Assembly: GCA_947846985.1 (NCBI GenBank)
Contig: CANTUZ010000002.1
Span: 155,429,889 to 155,493,888, forward strand
Direction of reading: 5' to 3'
Origin: Fratercula arctica
Lineage: Eukaryota > Chordata > Aves > Charadriiformes > Alcidae
Length of the DNA stretch: 64,000 nucleotides
Below the pieces are notes generated by a model. The model ran no database searches. It had not been told where the DNA came from and saw only the letters and a list, made by a program, of their open reading frames with translations. A program made the translations under genes and the position numbers. How positions within the stretch are numbered: the stretch's first letter is position 1; the number at the start of each line of letters is the position of its first letter. Below, one piece after another: positions 24,079 to 34,579 of this stretch.

Positions 24079-27000
24079 GAAAAAGTAGATTTTATTTCTA
24101 TTTTTAAGAAATCTTCAGCTTCCTACATGTAGGGTAAATTGCAGACACCTCCAAAACACATCCACATGGTTAGCCATGCTATACTTTATAATGCAGCTTC
24201 ATAAATGCAATGAGGAGATGTTCATTAGTTCATTAGGCACTTAGCTAACTCAAGCAAATAAATGTAGTGGCTCCATTAAAATACTTTAAAAGCAGCTCAT
24301 TTCTCAAATTTGGATGCATGACACTTTGAAAGTCGGGCTTGCAGAAAGATTCTTAAAATTTGGTCAGTTAAAATTCTTGATAATTTGTTAAAGACACATG
24401 CTGAGGCATTTTTCTTCAGCACCACAAATTGCCTTGTCTCCACTGAAGGAAATGGTTCTAGCATGCCCATTGAGAACTTTCTTCTGGAAATTAAAGGATG
24501 TCACTGCAGGGTTAAATTGCATAAAATATCGCTGGAGTAGAAAGACTATAAGCACATATAAAGTCCTGGTTGTCTTAAGCATTGTGAAACACCCAGGCGT
24601 ATCAGTATTTAGCACAAACTGGGTCTATGTGGAGTATTAAATAGCAGTATATAATTAAAAGATAAAAAATTTGTATTATTTCAGCCATTCTTTAACCTCC
24701 CTGAGCTTAAGTCAATACAGGTTTTGTACAACTTTAGTGAAAGCCATGCCATTATGATGTCCACATCAAGAGATCAATACTCTTTTGTAGTCAAATGTCA
24801 GTAAAACTGACAATAAAAACCAGTAAAAATGTCTCTCAGATATAAGCAACTTTTGGCATGGACTTTAAAACCAGATCGTATGATCTCTCAGAAAGACAAT
24901 GCATTTCCTAGCTCTTAGAAACCCAAAGAGACAAAATTGGTTTAAGTGAAGTACTAATTAAGGCGGGGGGGGAAAGAAAGAAAAAGAAAAAGATACATTA
25001 GTTGCCAGGGTGACTATCTTTGTGCTGAATTTCCACTAATACAATTTGTGAAGACTGCATTATAAAGCCCTGAAATATGGTTTTTATAATGGAAATGATA
25101 ACAGCTTTAACTGGAGCGTAGAGCTGGCTATTGAGGTAATACCCTTAAATGGACTAAATATTAATAAATAGTTGGTAGATTAAAAATATTTTCTGGTTTC
25201 ACCTTTTGTACAGCTTAATTAAAAAAAACTTAAAATGGATAGTGGAAAGATGTCTTTCTAATTTTATATGAATGCAGTAAATAGGGAATATGAGCATTGA
25301 AGTAAAGAGTCATAGCTTGTTCAACTGTTCAAAACATATCAGATCCAAAGTTTTAGATTATAACTGTCATTGATACATCCTGGAAAATTAATTATTAGCT
25401 AGGTCTCATGCCAATTAAATACCATAGATAATACCTAGATATGCCAAGTGAAGACTATTAGAAGATGAGGTCCTAGCAGAAGATTGTCTCTGAAATAACA
25501 AGATCCTACGTGGTTTCCTTCTCAGGTGTTGTGGACACATCTTTTTCCTCTCAGAAACCCAGAAATGATTGTTTTTTATCAGTGCTCCTGAGTGCCTCCT
25601 TCCATGACATTTGGACTGCCCACTTATGTTCCTTCACTCAGTGGCAATCTCTCCCCGCACCACCCATGCTTATGAGGTCACAGGGTGATATGGAACTGGC
25701 CAGAGGAAGAGCTGAGTCCTGTCTCTCTTGCCCCCGGACTGGGTGGAGGGATCCTCCCCATCCCAGGCAGGAGAGTTGCCTCCCTCCGCTGTGCACTCGG
25801 GAAAGGGATGGAATTCATCTTTGTTTTTCTTTCCCACTGTGGGAACAGGACAATTCATAACCCCAGGGCAGCTTTTCAGGGCAGCTCTGGGAATGGGGAT
25901 GATCTCGGAATTGTGGCAGGCAGGGGGATTTGAATGCTAGTGGCAAGGAGAAGTAAGGAGAGGCTGAAGCGAACTTAACTGCTCTATTAAATCTGGTCTG
26001 CCCACTAGGAAAGGCTGATGTAAATCACTGTTTTGAGGGACTTAGTGAATTGCTGTCACATACAGGCTTTGTTCTGTTGGCAAACTGATATGCAGGAGTG
26101 GAAATCACTCTGCTCCAATAGACTGCAACCCAGCCAGGCACTTTATCAGCAACAGCAAGGTGGTGTGTTCTCTGGGTTATTCATTAATAGACGTACTACT
26201 CGCATGCATTAACAGCAATAAACTAGACTTTTTGCAGGTGCGGATGGTGAAACTTAGCTGATTGATTTGCTTATGTTAACAAAGCAGCATGTGACCTTTC
26301 TTAGTCATCTGGGGTTATGATGTGGGATAAGCAGCAGGGAAAGAATTTTTTTTTTCTCAGTTTTATACACTAATGACATATGCAGAGTACAGAAACTGTT
26401 TTCAGAGCATGTGATGTTTCATTTTCTGCTGATTCTAAGAATATATATTACTATGAAGATCTACTTTGGGGAACGGTAGAAGGGCCCTGCATTTACAAGT
26501 ACAATATAAAGCAAATCTCCTTCTAACTTCCTGGGAATATGACAGCTCTGAAAGATCCTGATTTGTGTGTAGGGAGTACAGCACATAACTCATATTTGAT
26601 GACTTAGAACCTCTCTCACTCAAAATGACAACATCACTTTGACTTTTACCGCATAAAGATATCTGCTGCTATTGCTTCTACGTTCCATGGCCAAAAATCA
26701 AATTTTTATAGGGGATCTTTTGCTACATCTTTCATCAATGGAAAGCGGAAAGGAAAATGAACAGGTGATTCCTGCAACTATTACTGTTGCTTCAAATTTA
26801 GGATTTGTAACTTCCAAGCTACCATGAGATATACACCACGTCAGGCAGAAATAACATTCTACCTTCCAGGTGAATCAGCCACCTCAGACAAAGAAAAACT
26901 AGGCAGCTCAATGGAAAACCATATATTTTCACATATAGACAGGCTGACATAAATGTCTCAAAACATCTACTAAAGCATCAAATTATTTAAAAGACTTTCT

Positions 27001-27360
27001 AGGGAGCCTGCTGTCCATAATGCCTTGTTATTAGCGTAATGACCTATGAACATATGATTCTTCCCACACTTTGTGCATTATGAAAGAAAATAAATTACAG
27101 CCTTGTGCCTCAGAACAGCTTTTGAATACAAAAGACAAGAGATGAAGCCTGGAAAAACTCAAGAATGGTCAAGACCTAACTGGGAAATTTGGGCTACCTC
27201 TGAGTACTGTATGGGCTGAATACAACCCCTGACTTTTTTTTCAGGAAATCATAGCTGGAAAAGAAAAAGAAATATTTTTGTCTTTTCCAATGCCTCTGCA
27301 AGCTGGCCATTTCAACATTTTGACTATGCCCTCACAAATCGCTGCCAACCGCAAAATAGC

Positions 27361-27375
27361 AAAAAAAAAAAAAAA
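27361..27375. repeat. A15 homopolymer
   Basis: 15 A on the plus strand, about 105 bp from the donor of the 27481-27639 exon on the intron side. On the sense strand it is a T15 run, but it is downstream of a donor, so it is not a pyrimidine tract for splicing. Confidence 0.97.
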
Positions 27376-27480
27376 GGTCATAGTTGATGAAATAATGTAA
27401 GACAGTTAATCTGTTGGCAAGGTTAGCAGTGTGCTGTGTTGGCAATGTTTTCTGACTGTGGGAAATACACGTCACCTTAC

Positions 27481-27639
27481 CCAGGAATTCCACCTGACTC
27501 GAGTTTGTTTGCGATATCCACGTCCCAAGACCAGACATCAAACTGCCACTTTCGCAGGCCCAGCACTCCACACAGAACTGATCCCGAATGTATCCCTATC
27601 CTCATGTCAATGTCATGCTTCGTTCTTGACCTAACATAT
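27481..27639 (-). CDS. ADCY8: ADCY8 exon: C1a phosphate-binding Arg and WSWDV motif (159 bp)
   Basis: The acceptor is TTTAACAG (AG at 27641-27640) and the donor GTAAGG follows CCT GG. It encodes [20 protein letters not shown], then [20 protein letters not shown] and [12 protein letters not shown]. The arginine of DMRIGIHSG (codon 27602-27600) aligns with Arg484 of canine type V, which contacts the ATP phosphates in the C1/C2 crystal structure. [12 protein letters not shown] is the isoform form of the FDVWSNDV-type motif. The exon begins with the third base of an Arg codon and ends with two bases of a Gly codon. Length is 1 + 52x3 + 2. The KHDIDM stretch has Ile where I recall Val in mammals, a conservative change. 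Nothing is truncated. Confidence 0.97.
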
Positions 27640-28080
27640 CTGTTAAACAAAACAACAAAAAGAAGAAAAATAAAAGACCAGACTCATGAAAGTATATGCC
27701 GCAGTTTTTCATGTCCTTTAGAAAAGGGTACAATGTAAAATACAATGTAATTTGTTATAAAGAACCACTTAGTCTGTAATGAAGAGATAGCTTTCTAGTA
27801 GAAAAGTGCAGGTAGTGATAAAATGACTCTAAAAGCCAGATTATCATTAAGCATTTAATTGTATGCATGGGTCAGTGGCATGTGTTATTATTCTGATCAG
27901 ACAGAAAGAGAAAGACACGGAGAGAAAAAGATGTCTGAGTGAAGTGTCTGGACTCATTGAGTCCTTTAGCTTGGAATTATAAAAGAGCATTCAACAACAT
28001 TACAAAACCTACTATCATCAAACCTGCATATACTTTTATATTCTATTTTGCTTTTTTGAATAATTTTCAATATTTCAAAA

Positions 28081-28233
28081 ATCACAGAATCACAGAATGG
28101 TAGGGGTTGGAAGGGACCTCTGGAGATCATCTAGTCCAACCCCCTGCCAGAGCAGGGTCACCCAGAGCAGGTTGCACAGGAACGCGTCCAGGCGGGTTTT
28201 GAATGTCTCCAGAGACAGAGACTCCACCACCTT
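28081..28233 (-). mobile_element. CR1 3'-end fragment, same type as the 12100 copy
   Basis: A very short (about 150 bp) 5'-truncated copy. Its reverse complement matches the last ~150 bp of the element at 12100-13661 with few differences (GGAGACATTCAAAACCCGCC, CTGGACG, TTGGACTAGATGATCTCC). Its terminal octamer is ATTCTGTG rather than ATTCTATG. It retains the end of the ORF2 frame. Confidence 0.95.
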
Positions 28234-29969
28234 TCTTTACTTTATTGACTGAAATTTTGCACAGTGTCCGAAGGTGAATTATTTTCAGTAGATTTGTCCA
28301 GAATACCATTTGCTCTGTTATGACAATAATGTGATTCTAAAATTAGTTTCTTCATTCTGCGTGATGGCAAAGAATATTTCACCTCTTCAAAAGTAAACAC
28401 ATGCAGGCGTATTTTTTAACAGTCTCAAAAAAGGGACTTTGTCCCAGCACTGTTTTCAATTAATATGTCTATTGGTTATAAAGGTAATTTTACCGCGTTA
28501 AAACAGTATCTTCTTTTTCTGATACAAGACAACATATACCATTCATAGCCACAAGTACCCTAGTAGTGTCTTAGACCTAAGACTGCCTCTTCCAAATCAG
28601 TATTGAGATCCTCCAGCACATCACCGTAGGAAGCTCACAATAAAATAAATGAGCTGTATCCATTGGGATGACAAAGAGAGCACTTTTCCAGTTCTGCCTG
28701 TGTGACAATTATTTGCACCAGAAATACTATTAGAGATAGTGTTCATTAATATTTGAATAGCATGCTCAGGATAGGAAAAGCGCGGCGTTGCTACTGTTGG
28801 TCTACGAACAAGGCTGCAGTTTCTCTGTAAAGAGTCCCAGTTCTGCGGTCACTGAAGTCAATAGCAGCACAGCAAGATCACACAACAGAGCAGGCAAAGA
28901 ATAAACAGCTCTATTTCACAACTCTGAAGCTAACTATCGTTGCCTCAGATGCCTCAGTCATGACCTTGACAGAACCTCTCGAGAGGAGAAAAGGGTAAAT
29001 TGCTCACTGCATTCAATACTTGGCCTTTCATTGTTGCAGTGGGGCATCAATTCACTTTGTGGGGGTTTAAAAAAAAGAAAAAAAAAAAGAAATGAGAGTT
29101 TCAAAATGGAGAGAAACTAGTCATATAAAAATGTGAGGGACTGAAAATCAGTAATTCATCTTTATTTCCCTTTCCTGCATATTCCAAAACCTTAGAGAAA
29201 AGCATGCATATAGTATGTCCCAGTGCAGTTTGCCTACTGCAGAAGATCTGTTCATCATATCCAGAAACTAACACATTTCAGATGTCTAAAAGAAAGAGAT
29301 TTAAAATGAGTTAATCATAAAATAATAAAGAAGAAGCTTTGGCAAGGGATTTATCTATGTTCTGATGTTCCGAGTTTATAGTTTTCATCTACAAATTCTT
29401 TACTGGTTTGCAAGCAAGAGGGCTTGAAATACCAAAATTAGACAAAAAACCACCTGTCTCTGGAAGGTGGGACATGGAAAAAACTCCTCCACACTGAAGT
29501 AGTGCCTAAAATGTTGTGAGAACAGCTAAGAGAAGAGAGAGCACTGTAATTTGTAATGTGTTTTGAAGATTTTTTATAGATATGCTACAAAAACATCTAA
29601 ACTCACACTCATAACTGTCAGAGGAACTATCACACAGCTCCCCACATGATCATTTTCCCAGCCTGCCTTTTTCTTTTATTCAGACTAAGATAACTATTTC
29701 TCATTTTATGTCTGATTTCCTTATCTTGAAATAAAAAGCTAACTGGATACAGAGGAATAATTGAGAAAAAAAGCTTTTCATTGAAAAATGCACACAATAA
29801 GAGGAATTTAGGCTTAATAAAATGGTTTAATAGCATATATTTATGTAATCTCTCTCTCTCCATATATATATACATAGACATTATTAGACCAATTTTGGAT
29901 TTTTAAGTACTATAGTATTTCATTCTTAATAACTACTAGTATTTAATATTGGACAAATACTAGAATTGG

Positions 29970-30527
29970 GCAATCATCAACAACATGAAATCTAACAAGT
30001 CCAAATTCCAGATTCTGCACCTGGGGTGGAGTAAAAAGTATAAACTGGGAGAGGAATGGCTGGAGAGCATCCCTGCAGAAAGGGATTTGGGGATGCTGGT
30101 GGATGAAAAGATGGACATGAGCCAACAATGTGCACTCACAGCCCAGAAGGCCAATTGTATCCTAGGCTGCATCAGAAGAACCGCGGCCAGCAGATCAAGG
30201 GAAGTGATTCTGCCCTTTTACTCTGCTCTCGTGAGACCCCACCTGGAGTACTGTGTCCAGCTCTGGAGCCCTCAGCACAAGAAGGACATGAACCTGTTGG
30301 AGCAGGTCCAGAGGAGGGCCATGAAGATGATCTGAAGAGGCTGGAGCACCTCTCCTACGAAGACAAGCTGAGAGAGTTGGGGTTGTTCAGCATGGAGAAG
30401 GCTCCGGGGAGACCTTATTGCAGCCTTCCAGTACCTAAAGGAGACCTATAAGAAAGCTGGAGAGGTGCTCTTTGCAAGGGCATGTAGTGATTGGACGAGG
30501 GGCAATGGTTTTAAACTAGACCAACCA
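29970..30527 (+). mobile_element. CR1 fragment with partly open ORF2 (3' region missing)
   Basis: An open stretch at 29985-30335 reads [19 protein letters not shown], then [18 protein letters not shown] and [20 protein letters not shown], clearly homologous to the C-terminal half of CR1 ORF2. A stop ends the frame at MKMI, and homology continues in another frame (RLEHLSYEDKLRELGLFSME) to about GNGFKLDQP. The element's own 3' terminus is missing. A second CR1 begins about 30 bp further on, at an earlier point of the same ORF2 region. Confidence 0.92.
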
Positions 30528-30559
30528 GTCAAGAGAATGGATAACCCCAATGTATTCAG

Positions 30560-31144
30560 GGTTAGTACGGCATCACCTTGAGTACTGTGTGCAGTTCTGG
30601 GCCCCACCATTTAAGAAGGATGTGAAGGTCCTTGAATGCATCTAGAGGAGGGCAATAAAACTGGTAAAAGGGCTGGAAAGCATGTCCTATGAGGAGCAGC
30701 TAAGGACTTTGAGTTTGTCTAGTTTGGAGAACAGAAGGCTAAGGGGTGGCCTCATTACTCTCTCCAGCTTCCTGAGGAGGCCAAGTGGAGAGGGAGGTGC
30801 TGAGCTCTTCTCCTTGGTATTCAGTGACAAGAAACATGAGAATGGTTCAAACTGCATCACAGGAGGTTCAGACTTGACGTTACGAAACATTTCTTTACTG
30901 AAAGGGTGGTCAAACACTGCAACAGGCTTCCTAGAGAGGCGGTCAGTGCCCCAAGCCTGTCAGTCTTTAAGAGGCATTCGGAAAATGCCCTTAATAACAT
31001 GCTTTAACTTTTGGTCAGTCCTGAAGTGATCGGGCAGTTGGACTAGATGATGGTTGTAGGTCCCTTCCAATTGAACGATTCTATTATTCTATTCTATTCT
31101 ATTCTATTCTATTCTATTCTATTCTATTCTATTCTATTCTATTC
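30560..31144 (+). mobile_element. CR1 of a more diverged type ending in (ATTCT)n
   Basis: Starts at a sequence equivalent to [20 protein letters not shown]. It runs through MSYEEQLRTLSLSSLENRRL and RGGLITLSSFLRRPSGEGGA to the CR1-type tail GTTGGACTAGATGATGGTTG. The terminal repeat has turned into a pentanucleotide tract at about 31076-31144. It overlaps in homology with the copy just before it, so two insertions (or an insertion plus a duplication) lie head to tail. Confidence 0.92.
31076..31144 (+). repeat. (ATTCT)n microsatellite at the CR1 3' end
   Basis: About 12 perfect copies of ATTCT after an imperfect start (GATTCTATTATTCT). It grew from, or replaced, the 8-bp terminal repeat of the CR1 element. 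It probably varies in length between individuals. Confidence 0.97.
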
Positions 31145-33117
31145 ATTTTAAATACTATAAATTATAGTCTTGCATTTGTACCCTATATGGGAACTACCAC
31201 ACACAGATCTCATTGGAGAGACCAGGTACAAACAAAGGTGCAACTAAGCGATGCATCCCTCTGTTTCCAGAGTGTTCGCTAAGGATTGATGGATTTTACC
31301 ATTTTCTGTGCCATAAAAAAGTGATGATGGTCTGAAAAGGCTTTGGCATCCTCAGTCAGCCACATAGGACTTCTACATTTGTTCAAAACTTCACATAGCT
31401 GTGCTGTCCACTCCGCCTCCTGCATGACACCCTAATCAAGGTCCTATCCCCTTTGCCTCATCTGTTGTCTTTCACAACATCCCAGCAACATATTCCTGTG
31501 TGCTGCTCAGGTGATATTTGATCTCAGCTCTCAATCTGCAGTCAGTGTGGATTTGGTTACCTGCCTGCATCCTTCGACTGAAGACTGTTCTGTTTTTCTG
31601 CCTGCTGCGGTGCTGGTGCACCTGCAGGGCCCCCATCTTCACGTCTTCCTCTTACTCGACCTTCCCAACAATGTGGTCTTATGTTGATAGGTAGGAAACT
31701 AATTGCACGAGGGGACCTGATTGAATCAAGCCACAGGCAGTCTGAGATATATTTAAACAGACCCTGTCCAGAACATGAATCAAAGCAGAACAGCGATCTG
31801 GTCCCGCTCCCATTGCTTTATTATCTGCAACACGAGACCAATTGAGAACCTGTTTGTGGAGACATCAGTTTTCACTAAACTTTTGTCGTAAGGTTTAAAA
31901 GTGAATAAAGAATAAATGGTTGTAATTTAAAAGTGAGGTAATTGATTAGTATGTAAAAAGCCATGGAATTATTCTTTTTCTTAAAAATTTGAAGTGATGT
32001 GGGGTGAAACTGATTTCTGAATTATGTAGAGAAGGGGACTTCGCCATGCTCAAATCAATCTCCCTAATAGCCACACTGCCACATACTTTAAGAGATCTTG
32101 TTTATATACTGCTATAGGAAAAAAGCAGTTAAAAACTTTGAAACAACAACCACTGGATCATCTTCATCAATAGGGGTAGTTCTCCTTTTTTCAGAAAAAA
32201 ACCTTCTCATAAATAATGCATGTACTAGATATTGAAAAAACAAAAAGGGTTTATTTTGCATAAGTTCAGGTGTTCCACAGCTTTTATTTCTTCTGCCTCT
32301 TAAACCTATTCAACTATCAATGAAGCTTCGAATTAAAAAAAAAAAGTATTTGCTTCAACTGTTTTACAGGCTCTCTGCAAATACTTTGACAAAGCATGTG
32401 CATGAAGCTGCATTATTGATGATCTATAAAGCAGTCTGATACCTGTTTACCTCACAGGCTGTCTGATATCTTATCCAGGATGGGGCAACTGTGACTGATG
32501 TTATTCATGCCGTATCTCGTTTCAGTCAAGTCAGTCATAAAAATTTCATTGATTTTAATTGGATCTTGGTGTTTCCTTCTGGCCACCATTCTTTGATGGG
32601 TATTTGATTTTTTGTACTGCTAATCAGAGACTTTCCTATTTACATGTAGAAGGTGAGCCAAAAGTCAGAAATCTGCTTTTCAACCTTTTCTGTAGCTGCC
32701 AAAATCTGAATGCCCTGGAATTCATGACTTGCATCTTCAGACAGTGACACAGTGGCTACATGTGTGTTGACCAGTTTAACTGTGCAAGGTTCTGTCTATG
32801 CTTTGGGTTACTTAAAACAGCCCCAGAATGTTTGAGTTTTGTTTGTTTGGTTGTTTTTTTCTCCTGGCCAACTAGCTCTCTCAAAACCTCGTCCCAGGTT
32901 CAAGAGTTCATGTGTGTCCAAGACAGTTTCAGTAGGCAACTGCCTGATTTTGGAGGCAAAGAGAGTTGAGAATAATGGAGTTAGTCAGTCTGTGACACTT
33001 CTTGGTGACAGCTGACATTCCCTGGGGCTGTTTAATTTACCCATCAATACACAGCCACTCTCATCCTCATGCAGATGTAATAGGAAAGTCTGTGTATTCT
33101 ATTTGAAGTAAATTAGG

Positions 33118-33198
33118 GTGATAGCTGACCCTGCTCTGAGCAGATGGTTGGACTAGTGATCTCCTGATGCCCCCTCCAGCCTGAACTGTCCTATGGTC
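33118..33198 (+). mobile_element. Very short CR1 3' terminus
   Basis: Reads AGCTGACCCTGCTCTGAGCA, then GGTTGGACTAGTGATCTCCT and CCTGAACTGTCCTATGG. This is the last ~80 bp of a CR1 element with modest decay and no ORF2 portion. Confidence 0.88.
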
Positions 33199-34494
33199 TT
33201 AAAGCTCAATTACATAGAAAACTTTTGGGTTGGACTCCACAGATTTGTGTAATTTTCCTAAATGAACTCAAATGTTTTTTGGTGCTGACACGAGAAGATA
33301 GGAGGTGACCTGAGGTGAGTGCTCTTCTTGGTGTGATTCTGGGAACTGTGTCATGCTTGCGAATGAGCCATCCATTATATTTAAAAAGCAAAGTAACAGG
33401 GTGTGCTAAACTACTGAACAGTCCGAAGAATACAGCTAAGGTACTATGACTCACAGGATATAACACTTTGTAGATGGACTTTACACAGCATTGAATTTAC
33501 AATTTAAGGTTGACATTATCCCAAGAAGCCAGTTTAAAATAGCTCCGGGGTGAGTTTACCTTGGAACTGGAGCTGGATTCCAATGTCAGCAGAAACTATT
33601 ATCTGGAGAAGTTTCATATCGTCAGACATTAATATAGCTGACTTGCTCTGAGTTCAGACGGATACTATAGCAACATGGACAGAGTTAAACCACTGCTGTG
33701 TTCCTGTTTCTTATGTCTGTCTGCCCTGAGAGGCAGGAAACAAACATAGCACAAGGGGCTACAAACAATATTGTAAGTCTGCTTTTTCATTTGAAAGCTA
33801 TTATATAAAAAGCTGTATAAATACATACACTTCTGTGTCATCTTGCCAACATAGCTTTGATTCGATTTGGTGGCACATTCAAAGAAAAGAGTTCTCAGAG
33901 GTACATGAATCTATTAATCTCTACCCTGTTCAATTCTTGTGGTCACCCAGCAGCAAAAGCAGGGAAAGATGTACTGTCCTGGCGCTCTGTTCATTCACAG
34001 TCAGTGGCTGAAATGGACACATGGAGGTGACGTGGGTGATCAAGTCCCAGCATGAAACCTATTCACTCCACGGCCTCTGTGAAAAATGCTGGCTGAATTT
34101 GTGGGTATCTTGCAAAGCCCCTTTCTACCGCCATACAGAAACGAAGGTAAGCAATAGGTTTTGGTTTTGTGAAGCATTATTCTGTCTTCTGTGAATCAGG
34201 GCTCATTACAACATAGACTGTGCCTTGTATGTTATACAAGAAATAATCTGTGGAAGGAATCCAGAACTGGATCAATTACATTATTTTATAATTACATAAT
34301 TAAATAATGATTTATTAGTTGTGGAATATGAAAGTAATTCCTGGCTGCTGCACTGCCTAAGTAACTTCTTTAACAAGCATTGATCACTTCATGATTTTTT
34401 TTTCAGTACCTGACAGATGACATTAAAAGCAGTTTTTCCTGCGAAAGGCAGGGAAACTGCCCGGTCAGTCACCGAGATCATCTAAGACAGTTGT

Positions 34495-34579
34495 GGTGTT
34501 TTGGGGTATTTTTTTTGTTTGGTTGGTTTGGTTTTATGTTTTGTTTTGCTGTTTTTCTTTTTTTTTTTTCTTTTTTTCA
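34495..34579. repeat. T/G-rich low-complexity tract
   Basis: Alternating T runs and GG/G (GTTTGGTTGGTTTGGTTTTA, then TTTTGTTTTGCTG and long T runs). No family was recognised. Confidence 0.9.

Larger units (their letters stand above)
23351..27480 (-). other. ADCY8: ADCY8 intron within C1a, third from the 3' side of C1
   Basis: A 4,130-bp GT-AG intron. It includes an A17 run (24062-24078), an A15 run (27361-27375), a purine-rich tract near 24964-24995 and a GC-richer segment at 25640-25935. No transposon was recognised. Confidence 0.9.
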
